From Burkholderia latens (GTDB lineage Bacteria > Pseudomonadota > Gammaproteobacteria > Burkholderiales > Burkholderiaceae), in the NCBI RefSeq assembly GCF_001718795.1, contig NZ_CP013438.1, positions 992,001-1,056,000 of the forward strand: 64,000 nt of DNA, written 5' to 3'. This document shows, piece after piece, positions 8,997-17,033 of the stretch. A program made the position numbers and the translations under genes. The notes beneath the pieces are model-generated. The model saw only the letters and a list, made by a program, of their open reading frames with translations. It made no database searches and was not told the DNA's origin. Within the stretch, counting starts at the first letter, position 1; each line of letters starts with the position of its first letter.

Positions 8997-9021
8997 ACAC
9001 GTTCGAAGATTTCGAACGTGT
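8997..9021. promoter_or_regulatory. 11-bp inverted repeat, candidate operator of the SDR gene
   Basis: Perfect arms ACACGTTCGAA (8997-9007) and TTCGAACGTGT (9011-9021) separated by GAT, 83 bp upstream of the SDR start and 38 bp after the LysR stop. There is no T-run, so it is not a typical terminator. The size and symmetry suit a LysR- or TetR-type site. Confidence 0.55.
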
Positions 9022-9103
9022 CCGTCACCGCTGTCGTACGGCAAGGCGAAACGCGGCGCGCATCCTGTGTTCACGGTCAACTCACCGGTTCAAGGAGAAC
9101 ATC

Positions 9104-9853
9104 ATGCAACGCTTCGAAGGAAAGACGGTACTGGTCACGGGCGGCAACAGCGGCATCGGCCTGGCGGCCGCACGGGCATTCGCGGCAGAGGGCGCGCGCG
9201 TCATCATCACCGGCCGCGACGAGCAGACGCTTGCCGCGGCGCGCGACACGCTGGGCGACGGCGCGCTCGCGATTCGCAACGAGGCCGGCAGCGTCGCGTC
9301 GGCGCGGGCGCTCGCGGATGCGATTGCGGCGTCCGGTGCGCGGCTCGACGCCGTGTTCGTCAACGCAGGCGTCGCGAAACTCGCGCCGTTCGAGGATAGC
9401 GACGAGGCGTTGTGGGATCTCGTGTTCAACACCAACGTGAAAGGCGCGTATTTCCAGATCCAGGCACTGGTGCCGCTGCTGAATCGCGGCGCGTCGATCG
9501 TGATCAACGGCTCGATCAACGCGCATATCGGGATGCCGGGCTCGTCCGTCTACGCGGCAAGCAAGGCGGCCGTCAATTCGTTCGCGAAGACGCTGTCGGC
9601 CGAGCTGCTGCCGCACGGCGTGCGCGTGAACGTGGTGAGCCCCGGGCCGGTGCAGACGCCGCTGTACGGCAAGCTCGGGTTCGACGCGGCGACGCTCGAC
9701 GCAACCGCCGACAAGATCAAGGGCCTCGTGCCGATCGGCCGGTTCGGCACGCCGGACGAAATCGCGTCGACGGTGCTGCACCTGAGCGCGCCGGAGTCCG
9801 CGTTCATCGTCGGCGCGGAGATCATTGCGTCGGGCGGGATGGGCTTGCTCTGA
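9104..9853 (+). CDS. SDR family oxidoreductase
   Basis: 249-residue classical short-chain dehydrogenase. The cofactor loop is TGGNSGIG (residues ~12-19) with ITGRD after beta-2, favouring NADP(H). NAGVA, the catalytic Ser in INGSINAH, and YAASK (catalytic Tyr/Lys) are all present, as is the C-terminal GGMGLL. The start has an AAGGAG ribosome site. It resembles the widespread stress- or LysR-controlled SDRs of unknown substrate in Burkholderia. The upstream palindrome and the (frameshifted) LysR gene are its likely control elements. Confidence 0.9.
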   Translation: MQRFEGKTVLVTGGNSGIGLAAARAFAAEGARVIITGRDEQTLAAARDTLGDGALAIRNEAGSVASARALADAIAASGARLDAVFVNAGVAKLAPFEDSDEALWDLVFNTNVKGAYFQIQALVPLLNRGASIVINGSINAHIGMPGSSVYAASKAAVNSFAKTLSAELLPHGVRVNVVSPGPVQTPLYGKLGFDAATLDATADKIKGLVPIGRFGTPDEIASTVLHLSAPESAFIVGAEIIASGGMGLL

Positions 9854-9870
9854 GCGTGAAAGCGCGGATC

Positions 9871-9919
9871 CGGCGACGCGGCATCGGCCGACGCGATGTC
9901 GGGCGGTGCCGCGTCGCCG
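9871..9919. terminator. 13-bp stem between convergent SDR and GH32 genes
   Basis: Arms 9871-9883 and 9907-9919 are perfectly complementary around a 23-nt loop that itself contains TCGGCCGA. It lies entirely within the 81-bp convergent gap. No U-tract; a bidirectional terminator is plausible. Confidence 0.5.
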
Positions 9920-9934
9920 TGCGGCCGCTGCGCG

Positions 9935-11587
9935 CTAGCGCGAAGCACAGGCATCGCGGGCGTCGTCGGCACGATCGCCGCCGTGGAGTTGCGTCACCGT
10001 CAGCCCCGAGAACATTGCACTGCCGTGCTCCGCGAATACGGCGACGCGATCGGCGTCGCGTGGCGGAAAAACGAGGTCCGTCAGCACCGTGCGGCCGCCG
10101 TTCGCGAACACTTCGACCGAACCGCGATCGACGACGATTTCAAGCCGCAACCGCCCATCGTCGAGCGGCAGGTCGACGATGTGCTCGCTGCTGAACCGGC
10201 CGCTGAAATCCGTGGCCCCCGAACGTGAGCGGTCGAGCGTCAGCGTGCGTTTCGCCGTGTCGTATGCGATCCGCGTGCCGATCGCGCCGTCCGCCGAGCC
10301 GCGGACGATCAATCCGGCACGGGCCGCGCGCCGCGGTTCGAGCGTCACCGTGATGCGCTGCACGATACCGCGCGTCGCGGCCGGCAACACGCGCGTGGCC
10401 GAGTCGACGGTCAGATCGCCTGCGTGCACGGCGGGCTGCCGGTCGGCCCACGCATCGAATGCGGCGGCGGGCGTGACGACGAGCGTCGGTTCGCCGCCGA
10501 TCGTTTTCAGCGCGAGTTCGCGCGGCAACGTCGCGGCGCCGCGCCACGGCGTGGTCGGCACGTGCGCCGCGTAATCCCAGTTGCTCATCCACGCGATCGC
10601 GACCGGGCGCGCGCCCGGTGCACCGGAGAACGTGCCGGCCGCATAGAAGTCGGCGCCATGATCGACCCAGCGGAACTGCGCGGGATCGGATCCGGCGGGT
10701 GCGACGCGGTCCGGGACGAACGTGCGGCCGTCGAAGTCCCCGACGAAGTACATCGCGCCGGACCCGCCCGCGATCGACCATGGATTGACGTTCACGATCA
10801 TCACCCATTTGATGCGCCGCGGATCGTCGTCGACGGGCAGCGGCACGAGGTCGGGCATTTCCCACAGCGCGCCGGCGTGCGGCACGTCCGGCAGCGTGAA
10901 GTCGCTGAGGAACGACCAGTGGATCAGATCGTCGGAGCGGTAGAGCTTCACGACCTGCGCGTCGGCGACGACCGTCGTCATCAGCCAGTAGCGTCCGGGC
11001 GCGTACCACGACACCTTCGGGTCGCGGAACTGCTTCGATTCGGGATCGAGCGTGAGCACGGGGTTGTGCGCATACGGCTGCCACGTCGCGCCGTGGTCGA
11101 GACTGTACGCGAGCGATTGCGCCTGCGTGCCCGGTGCGTGGCCGGAACCGGCCGTGTAGACGCTCGTGTAAAGCGCGACGAGCGGCGTGCTGCCCGGCGC
11201 GCCGAGACCGGACGTGTTGCGCGTATCGGCGACGATCGAGCCGGAGAAAATTTCTTCCGTCGCGTTCGCGCGCATTGCGACCGGCTGCTCGCGCCAATGG
11301 ACGAGATCGGTGCTGGTCGCGTGACCCCACGACATGTTGCCCCAGTCGTGGCCGGAGGGGTTGTACTGGTAGAACAGGTGATAGCGGCCGTGTTCGTAGA
11401 CGAGGCCGTTCGGATCGTTCATCCAGTTGCGTTGCGGCGTGTAGTGCAGCGCGGGCCGCCATTGCGGCGTGGCGGCCGCGGGCGGCGCCGCGCATGCCGC
11501 GTGCGCAGTCTGCATGCCGGCGGCACACAGCAGCGCCAGTTTGGCGAGCCGGAATGAAAAGCGGAAAAACGTCGATGTCGTGCGCAA
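9935..11587 (-). CDS. Glycoside hydrolase family 32 (levanase/fructan hydrolase), secreted
   Basis: Exported beta-fructosidase that probably degrades levan or sucrose. All three GH32 hallmarks are present: WMNDPNG with nucleophile Asp58, the FRDP transition-state Asp motif, and Glu in LWEMPDLV as acid/base. A C-terminal beta-sandwich carries the family's DRGSVEVFAN signature. The start is taken as TTG 11587, because GAGGAG lies 9 nt before it and it yields a proper signal peptide (~30 residues, ends TAHA); no good ATG fits. Product 550 residues. It follows levansucrase by 148 bp on the same strand, so levan synthesis and breakdown are co-encoded. Confidence 0.9.
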   Translation of the reverse strand: MRTTSTFFRFSFRLAKLALLCAAGMQTAHAACAAPPAAATPQWRPALHYTPQRNWMNDPNGLVYEHGRYHLFYQYNPSGHDWGNMSWGHATSTDLVHWREQPVAMRANATEEIFSGSIVADTRNTSGLGAPGSTPLVALYTSVYTAGSGHAPGTQAQSLAYSLDHGATWQPYAHNPVLTLDPESKQFRDPKVSWYAPGRYWLMTTVVADAQVVKLYRSDDLIHWSFLSDFTLPDVPHAGALWEMPDLVPLPVDDDPRRIKWVMIVNVNPWSIAGGSGAMYFVGDFDGRTFVPDRVAPAGSDPAQFRWVDHGADFYAAGTFSGAPGARPVAIAWMSNWDYAAHVPTTPWRGAATLPRELALKTIGGEPTLVVTPAAAFDAWADRQPAVHAGDLTVDSATRVLPAATRGIVQRITVTLEPRRAARAGLIVRGSADGAIGTRIAYDTAKRTLTLDRSRSGATDFSGRFSSEHIVDLPLDDGRLRLEIVVDRGSVEVFANGGRTVLTDLVFPPRDADRVAVFAEHGSAMFSGLTVTQLHGGDRADDARDACASR

Positions 11588-11735
11588 ATCGTGCAGCTCC
11601 TCGCGCGAACGGAGCGACGCGCGGATGCAGCCGGAACCGGCGACATCCGCGCTCGCGAATCGAAAAAAAGCAGGCGCACACGCGACACGCGCGATGCGCA
11701 CCTGCGCAACGGGCTGGACTATGCAGCCGCGATCG

Positions 11736-13316
11736 TTACGGCCGCGTGCCAGGGCCGCCGTCGTTGTGACCGGCGCCGGTTGCCGGCAGGTTCGACGGAA
11801 TGTCGCCGTAGCCGCCGAGGCCGCCGCGGCCGTAGAAGCGGTCGACCGCCGTCGACGTGCCGTTGATGTTGACCTTCACCGTCGGCGCGAGCGTACCGCC
11901 GCGGCGCGGTCCGATCGCATCGATGAACGACTCGACGAGCCCGCCCGGCATCACGTAGTGCGAATACGACTGGAATTCGCGCGGGTTCTGGTTCGGATCC
12001 TGCGCATACGGCGCGCCGGCCGGCGCGGAGAAGTCGGTCGGATTGCCGAGCACGAGCCCGCTGCCGCCGTTCAGCGGCTGGAAGTCGCTGCGGATGCCGT
12101 TGCCGACGAAGCCGTAGACGCCGTCCGGCCCGTCGACGCCCGCGGCCATCGTCGTGCGGTGGCTGATCGTGAACAGGTAGTACTTGCCGTCCTTCAGATA
12201 GATCTGCGGCCGCTCGGTCTGGTCGTCGACGCAGTTCGCCGACAGGATCGGCGGCAGGAACTTCCATTCGGTCAGTTGCGGGTTGGTCGCGACGGCCAGG
12301 CCGACATTGGCCTTTTGATACACTGCGCCCGAGTTCATCACCGCGTTGAGATCCTCCCTGGACGGATCGTTCGGCGCATAGCCGAGGTCGGCCTCGGTGC
12401 AGGTGCGCGCGCCGCGCTGGCCGCCGGTATTGCCTTCGAACACCATGTAGGTCTTGCCCGGATGTGCGGGATCGGTGAACACGAACGGATCGCGGAACGA
12501 GAAGTAGGTGTTCTGCTGACCCGTCTGGTAGTAATTGCCGTCCGGCTGCAGCAGCGCCTTGTGATCGTCGAAGCCGGTGAACCACACGTGCTTGTCGTCG
12601 GCGTGGATGTGTCCGTCGGCGCGCGTGATGATCGCCTGCGGCGGGGTGATGTCGGCGCCGCCGGGCGCGGAGCGGTTGAACGACGTCGCGGTGTAGTAGA
12701 GGCTCACGTTATCGCCGTGCGTGAGGCGCGCGGAACCCGACCATTCGGCGTTGTTGGTCATCGGCGACGTGCCGAACACCTTCACGCTCGCGCCGTCCGG
12801 GAACAGGTGGCCGCCCCAGGTCCAGCCGCCGTTTGCGGGCCGTTGCGACGCGGGCACGCCGGCACGGCGATAGAAGAAGCCGATGCGTGCATGAACGTGG
12901 CGATCGTCGAACGTGTAGCCCGCGTGTGGGTCGGCGGTCAGCGAGAAGATCACTTCCCAGCCTTTGTAGCTGAGCTGGTTCGCGCGGAGGTCGGCCAGCG
13001 GCCACGTATCCCACACCCAGACGTTCGGGTTGATCAGCGGGAAATCCTGCGGGATGTCCGGCATCGTCAGCGCTTGCGGCAGCGAGTTGCGGTCCGCGCC
13101 GGCGGTGTGCGACTGCGCGACGATCTGGCGAATGTCGGCGCGGGTCCAGCGCATCGTGAAGTTGCTTTCGGGATCGTAGGCCTGCTGCGTATGCGGCGTC
13201 GGCGCGGGAGCGCCGGCGGTCTGCGCGTGCGCGACCGACGCGAAGGCGACCATTGCGGTGCCGGCGAACAGCAAACGTTTGGCCGCAGTCGCGCGGCAAA
13301 AGGGGAAGTAAGTCAT
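11736..13316 (-). CDS. Levansucrase (GH68), secreted
   Basis: Transfructosylase that splits sucrose and polymerises the fructose into levan outside the cell. The 526-residue precursor has an N-terminal signal ending VAHAQ (~31). Catalytic signatures: VWDTWPL with nucleophile Asp103; SFRDPF, the stabilising Asp; and DDQTERPQIYL carrying the acid/base Glu. Length and the absence of a cell-wall anchor fit Gram-negative levansucrases. It is the first gene of a minus-strand pair with GH32. Just upstream are a -35/-10 promoter and two LacI-type palindromes, so it is very probably repressed by the divergent LacI protein. Confidence 0.94.
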   Translation of the reverse strand: MTYFPFCRATAAKRLLFAGTAMVAFASVAHAQTAGAPAPTPHTQQAYDPESNFTMRWTRADIRQIVAQSHTAGADRNSLPQALTMPDIPQDFPLINPNVWVWDTWPLADLRANQLSYKGWEVIFSLTADPHAGYTFDDRHVHARIGFFYRRAGVPASQRPANGGWTWGGHLFPDGASVKVFGTSPMTNNAEWSGSARLTHGDNVSLYYTATSFNRSAPGGADITPPQAIITRADGHIHADDKHVWFTGFDDHKALLQPDGNYYQTGQQNTYFSFRDPFVFTDPAHPGKTYMVFEGNTGGQRGARTCTEADLGYAPNDPSREDLNAVMNSGAVYQKANVGLAVATNPQLTEWKFLPPILSANCVDDQTERPQIYLKDGKYYLFTISHRTTMAAGVDGPDGVYGFVGNGIRSDFQPLNGGSGLVLGNPTDFSAPAGAPYAQDPNQNPREFQSYSHYVMPGGLVESFIDAIGPRRGGTLAPTVKVNINGTSTAVDRFYGRGGLGGYGDIPSNLPATGAGHNDGGPGTRP

Positions 13317-13371
13317 GTCGGCGTTGTCTTACGTTGACGGTGAATGGGAATGGCTGCGGCGGCATTGATGC

Positions 13372-13385
13372 CCAAACCGGTTTGG
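13372..13385. promoter_or_regulatory. LacI-type operator O1, CCAAACCGGTTTGG
   Basis: Perfect 14-bp palindrome with the central CG of LacI/GalR family sites. It begins immediately downstream of the predicted levansucrase -10 and would cover the transcription start. Its centre is 22 bp (about two helical turns) from O2. Confidence 0.75.
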
Positions 13386-13414
13386 ATGCTATTTCAAACC
13401 GGTTTGGACGTCAA
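13386..13414 (-). promoter_or_regulatory. Predicted sigma70 promoter of the levansucrase gene
   Basis: Reading the minus strand: -35 TTGACG (13414-13409), a 17-nt spacer (13408-13392) and -10 TAGCAT (13391-13386). The -35 matches 5/6 and the -10 4/6 of consensus at ideal spacing. It predicts a leader of roughly 60 nt to the ATG at 13316. Confidence 0.6.
13395..13406. promoter_or_regulatory. LacI-type operator O2, CAAACCGGTTTG
   Basis: Perfect 12-bp palindrome identical in core to O1, lying inside the spacer between the predicted -35 and -10 of the levansucrase promoter. It also lies about 100 bp upstream of the LacI start, so it could mediate autoregulation. Confidence 0.75.
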
Positions 13415-13508
13415 AAGATAAATATTTGACGGTAATAACTGCCATCCAGGAAATAATTGCCGATTCGACGGTATTCGGCCGGATGGGATGCACAACGCGA
13501 GGAGCGAC

Positions 13509-14522
13509 GTGAAGGTGAATCTGAAGGCGCTGTCGGACGCGCTCGGCCTGTCCCGCACGACAGTCAGCCGCGCGCTGAACGGCTATGACGACGTGAGCGA
13601 GGTGACGCGCGCGCGCGTGATGAAGGTGGCGCGCGAGCTCGGCTATGTCGCCGATCCGACCGCGCGCCGGCTCGCAACGGGGCGTGCCGATACGATCGGC
13701 ATCATTTATCCGTTCGGCGCAGGCGATCTCGGCGATCCGCGCTTTGGCGAAGTCGTCGCGGGCATTACCGAGCGGCTCGCCGAACGCAATCTCGACTTCA
13801 TCATCGCAGCGGCGCGGCCGAACGCCGAACTGGATACGTATCGGCGGCTCGTCGACGGCAAGCTGGTCGACGGGCTGATCGTTGCGCGCACGCTTGTCGA
13901 CGATCCGCGGCTCGCGTACCTGCGGGCGAACGCGTTTCCGTACGTCGCGTATGGCCGCACGCAGACCGCCGAGCCGTATGCGTGGTTCGACTTCGACAAC
14001 GAGGCGGGCGCGCGCGATGCGGTGCGGCGGCTGATCGGGTTCGGTCATCGACGGATCGCGATGATCAGTGCGCCGCTGTCGCTGAACTTCGCGATGCAGC
14101 GTCGCGCGGGCTATCTCGCGGCGCTGCGCGAAGCCGGCATCGCGCCCGATCCGGCGCTCCTCGTCGAATGCGCGTTCACGCGGGACGGCGGGCAGCAGGG
14201 CGCGCACGCGCTGCTCGCATTGGCGGAACGCCCGACCGCGCTGCTCGTCGACAACAACATCGCGGGCGGCGGCGCGTTTCGGGCGCTGCTCGACAGCGGC
14301 GTGCGCCCGGGAACGGACATGTCGCTGATCGTCTATGACGGCGTGCCGGCGGACGTCGCGTATCCGCATCGCGTAACGGCGGTCGTGCAGCCAACCGGCC
14401 ACGCGACGGGGCGTGCGTTGGCGGAACTGATGCTCGGGCTGCTCACGCAGGGCGTTCATGGCGAGCGGTTGGAGACGCCGGTAATCGAGGCGGGCGATAC
14501 GGACGGGCCGCCGCACGGCTGA
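13509..14522 (+). CDS. LacI family transcriptional repressor of the levan genes
   Basis: 337-residue regulator. It has an N-terminal LacI HTH (VNLKALSDALGLSRTTVSRALNGYDDVSEVTR, including the hinge helix) and a periplasmic-binding-protein-like sugar domain. GTG 13509 is chosen for the GAGGAG at 13499-13504; an ATG at 13488 (344 residues) is possible. It is divergent from levansucrase, and the CCGG-centred palindromes between them are its expected sites. The inducer is probably a fructose or sucrose derivative (inference). In the SLNFAMQRRAGYLAAL segment the effector domain looks intact. Confidence 0.9.
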   Translation: MKVNLKALSDALGLSRTTVSRALNGYDDVSEVTRARVMKVARELGYVADPTARRLATGRADTIGIIYPFGAGDLGDPRFGEVVAGITERLAERNLDFIIAAARPNAELDTYRRLVDGKLVDGLIVARTLVDDPRLAYLRANAFPYVAYGRTQTAEPYAWFDFDNEAGARDAVRRLIGFGHRRIAMISAPLSLNFAMQRRAGYLAALREAGIAPDPALLVECAFTRDGGQQGAHALLALAERPTALLVDNNIAGGGAFRALLDSGVRPGTDMSLIVYDGVPADVAYPHRVTAVVQPTGHATGRALAELMLGLLTQGVHGERLETPVIEAGDTDGPPHG

Positions 14523-14617
14523 CCGGGGCGGCGGCGGGGCGAGGCGCGCGGCGCGCGCGCCCGCGAGCCGCTGCTTACGAGTCCGCCGGCCGCCAAAGCC
14601 ATATCGAACGCAGGGAT

Positions 14618-14639
14618 GTTTCTAGACGACCGGTCTAAT
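14618..14639. promoter_or_regulatory. NemR-like box 1 (TAGACGACCGGTCTA core)
   Basis: Core at 14623-14637 has TAGAC/GTCTA arms around GACCG; the right end TCTAAT (14634-14639) resembles a -10 element. 21 of 22 bases are repeated at box 2. The arms match the TAGACC...GGTCTA type of site bound by NemR/TetR-class electrophile sensors. Confidence 0.65.
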
Positions 14640-14756
14640 CCGAGGCTATCATCCGTTCTCGTGAACGCGAGGCTGCTCCTCCAGCATGCAGTTGTGGCGC
14701 GACAATGCAGTGCATTGCCGCCGCCGATCGCATCCCGCCCTCGTTTTTTCTGGTCC

Positions 14757-14778
14757 GTTTCTAGACGACTGGTCTAAT
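14757..14778. promoter_or_regulatory. NemR-like box 2 (TAGACGACTGGTCTA core)
   Basis: Second copy, differing from box 1 by one base (T for C at 14770), 139 bp downstream. It lies 155 bp before the DJ-1-like start, again with TCTAAT overlapping as a possible -10. Confidence 0.65.
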
Positions 14779-14932
14779 AGGCGGTTCAAATTTTTCGGCA
14801 GACGCGTCGCACGTTGGCGCATGCGCGCAGCCTAACCGGCAGGCGAGGCCGCCGTCGCGGCGGGCACGCCGGATGCGCTGCGCTGCCGCAGCGACGCGGC
14901 CCCGTTCTCCCATTTCGAAGGAGTGTCCGATC

Positions 14933-15619
14933 ATGAAGATTCTGGTTGTTCTGACATCGCATGACACGCTCGGCGATACCGGCAAGAAAACCGGCTTCTG
15001 GCTCGAGGAACTGGCCGCGCCGTACTACGCGTTCAAGGATGCCGGAGTCGAACTCACGCTGGCGTCGCCGAAGGGCGGCCAGCCGCCGCTCGACCCGAAA
15101 AGCAGCGATCCGGCCGCGCAAACCGACGCGACGCGCCGCTTCGACGCGGATGCGGCTGCCAAGGCCGAGCTCGCCGCGACGCGCAAGCTGGCCGACGTGT
15201 CGATTGACGATTACGACGCGGTGTTCTACCCGGGCGGGCACGGCCCATTGTGGGATCTCGCCGAAGATCTGCACTCGATCGGCCTGATCGAGCGTGCGTT
15301 GACGGCCGGCAAGCCGGTCGCGACCGTGTGTCATGCGCCCGGCGTGCTGCGCCACGTGAAAGACCCGAAAACCGGCGAGTCGGTCGTGCGCGGCAAGCGC
15401 GTGACCGGCTTCACCAACAGCGAGGAAGCGGCCGTCGAGCTGACGGAAGTCGTACCGTTTCTCGTCGAGGACATGCTGAAGACCAACGGCGCGCAGTTCG
15501 AGCGCAGCGCCGACTGGGCGCCGCATGTCGTCACCGACGGGCTGCTGATCACGGGGCAGAACCCCGCATCGTCGGCGCCCGCGGCCGAGGCGCTGCTCGC
15601 GAAGCTCGGCCGCCCGTAA
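14933..15619 (+). CDS. DJ-1/PfpI family protein (type 1 glutamine amidotransferase-like, Hsp31-like)
   Basis: 228-residue protein of the Hsp31/YDR533c branch. The nucleophile Cys133 lies in the elbow ATVCHAPG, followed by His134, with Glu25 in GFWLEELAAPYYAF as the partner acidic residue. This branch includes glutathione-independent glyoxalases (methylglyoxal to lactate) and protein/nucleotide deglycases. GAAGGAG ribosome site. The old yellow enzyme gene follows by 145 bp. Together with the NemR-like boxes this suggests a role in reactive-carbonyl defence. Exact activity is inferred. Confidence 0.88.
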   Translation: MKILVVLTSHDTLGDTGKKTGFWLEELAAPYYAFKDAGVELTLASPKGGQPPLDPKSSDPAAQTDATRRFDADAAAKAELAATRKLADVSIDDYDAVFYPGGHGPLWDLAEDLHSIGLIERALTAGKPVATVCHAPGVLRHVKDPKTGESVVRGKRVTGFTNSEEAAVELTEVVPFLVEDMLKTNGAQFERSADWAPHVVTDGLLITGQNPASSAPAAEALLAKLGRP

Positions 15620-15764
15620 GCCGGCCGCGGCGCCGGCGCCGCCGGCGTCAGGCCGTTTCCGCCGCCGGGCTCGATTCACCCCGCGGCGGCCCGAATCGTT
15701 CCGTCGTGCGTACTGCGCGGCGGCTCATCCAGTCGTTTCGCAGAACCAATCAAAGGAGTGGTGG

Positions 15765-16874
15765 ATGTCTGCCCTGTTCGAACCGTTCAAACTCAAGGAC
15801 GTTACGCTGCGCAACCGCATCGCGGTGCCGCCGATGTGCCAGTACGTCGCCGAAGACGGCGTCGTCAACGACTGGCATCACGTGCATCTGGCCGGCATCG
15901 CGCGCGGCGGTGCGGGCCTCGTGATCGCCGAGGCGACGGCCGTGTCGCCGGAAGGCCGCATCACGCCGGGCTGCGCCGGTCTGTGGACCGATGCGCAGGC
16001 CGACGCATTCGCGCCGTCCGTCGCGGCGATCAAGGCGGCCGGCGCGGTGCCCGGCATCCAGATCGCGCACGCGGGCCGCAAGGCGAGCGCGAACCGTCCG
16101 TGGGAAGGCGACGATCATATTCCTGAAGGGGATCCGCGCGGCTGGCAGACCATCGCCCCGTCGGCGATCCCGTTCGGCGCGCACCTGCCGAAGACGCCGC
16201 GCGCGATGACGCACGACGACATCGCCCGTGTTCAGGCCGACTTCGTCGCGTCGGCGAAGCGCGCCCGCGACCTCGGTTTCGAATGGCTCGAGCTGCACTT
16301 CGCGCACGGCTATCTCGGCCAGAGCTTCTTCTCGGTGCACTCGAACCGGCGCGACGACGAGTACGGCGGTTCGGCCGAGAACCGCGGCCGTTTCCTCGTG
16401 GACACGCTGAAGGCCGTTCGTCAGGTGTGGCCGGAGCACCTGCCGCTGACTGCGCGTCTCGGCGTGATCGAATACGACGGCCGCGATGAAGAGACGCTCG
16501 CCGAATCGATCGCGCTCACGCGACGGATGAAGGAGGAGGGGCTCGACATGCTCAGCGTGTCGGTCGGCTTCTCGACGCCCGATGCGCAGATTCCGTGGGG
16601 ACCGGCGTTCCTCGCGCCGATCGCCGAGCGCGTGCGGCGCGAGGCCGGCCTGCCGGTGTCGTCCGCATGGGGAATCGACACGCCGCAACTCGCCAATCGC
16701 GTCGTGGCCGAACAGCAGCTCGACCTGGTGATGGTCGGCCGCGCGCATCTGGCCGACCCGCACTGGCCGTACTACGCGGCCAAGCAGCTCGGCGTCGAAC
16801 GTCCGTCGTGGACGTTGCCTGCGCCGTACGCGCACTGGCTCGAGCGCTACCGCGTCGCCGACAAGGCGGCCTGA
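15765..16874 (+). CDS. Old yellow enzyme family NAD(P)H:flavin oxidoreductase (YqjM/XenA type)
   Basis: 369-residue FMN TIM-barrel ene-reductase that reduces activated C=C bonds in electrophiles such as enones, maleimides and nitro compounds. It belongs to the thermophilic-like YqjM/XenA class by Cys25 and Tyr27 in VPPMCQYVAEDG, IQIAHAGRKAS, and the substrate-binding His pair in ELHFAHGYL. EYGGSAENRGRF and the C-terminal VMVGRAHLADPHW phosphate-binding region are intact. An AAGGAG ribosome site precedes the ATG. Cotranscription with the DJ-1-like gene parallels nemA with glyoxalase genes in enterics. Confidence 0.93.
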   Translation: MSALFEPFKLKDVTLRNRIAVPPMCQYVAEDGVVNDWHHVHLAGIARGGAGLVIAEATAVSPEGRITPGCAGLWTDAQADAFAPSVAAIKAAGAVPGIQIAHAGRKASANRPWEGDDHIPEGDPRGWQTIAPSAIPFGAHLPKTPRAMTHDDIARVQADFVASAKRARDLGFEWLELHFAHGYLGQSFFSVHSNRRDDEYGGSAENRGRFLVDTLKAVRQVWPEHLPLTARLGVIEYDGRDEETLAESIALTRRMKEEGLDMLSVSVGFSTPDAQIPWGPAFLAPIAERVRREAGLPVSSAWGIDTPQLANRVVAEQQLDLVMVGRAHLADPHWPYYAAKQLGVERPSWTLPAPYAHWLERYRVADKAA

Positions 16875-17033
16875 GCGCCGCTCGCGCCGCGCGACGCCGC
16901 CGCGTCGGCGGCGCGCATTTGACAATGCTTGGCATGCCGCGCGCATGCGATTGCGGGATCGATGGATAGAATGGCGGTTCGATCAGGCTTCCAGCCTGCG
17001 CGAACCGTCATTTTTCAATTCGACAGAGGTGCC

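Larger units (their letters stand above)
14523..14932. other. Regulatory intergenic region, 410 bp
   Basis: No gene. It holds two near-identical TetR/NemR-like boxes (14618-14639 and 14757-14778) and, between them, a perfect dyad CAATGCA-G-TGCATTG (14703-14717). The rest is GC-rich leader up to the GAAGGAG ribosome site of the DJ-1-like gene. Confidence 0.7.

Noticed and set aside
13426..13457. TTGACG with AATAAT considered as the promoter of the LacI gene
   Set aside because: Spacing of about 20 nt is too long for a confident sigma70 promoter.
15620..15764. GC-rich self-complementary stretch after the DJ-1-like gene considered as a terminator
   Set aside because: Only fragmentary stems and no T-run; more likely a short spacer within a two-gene operon.
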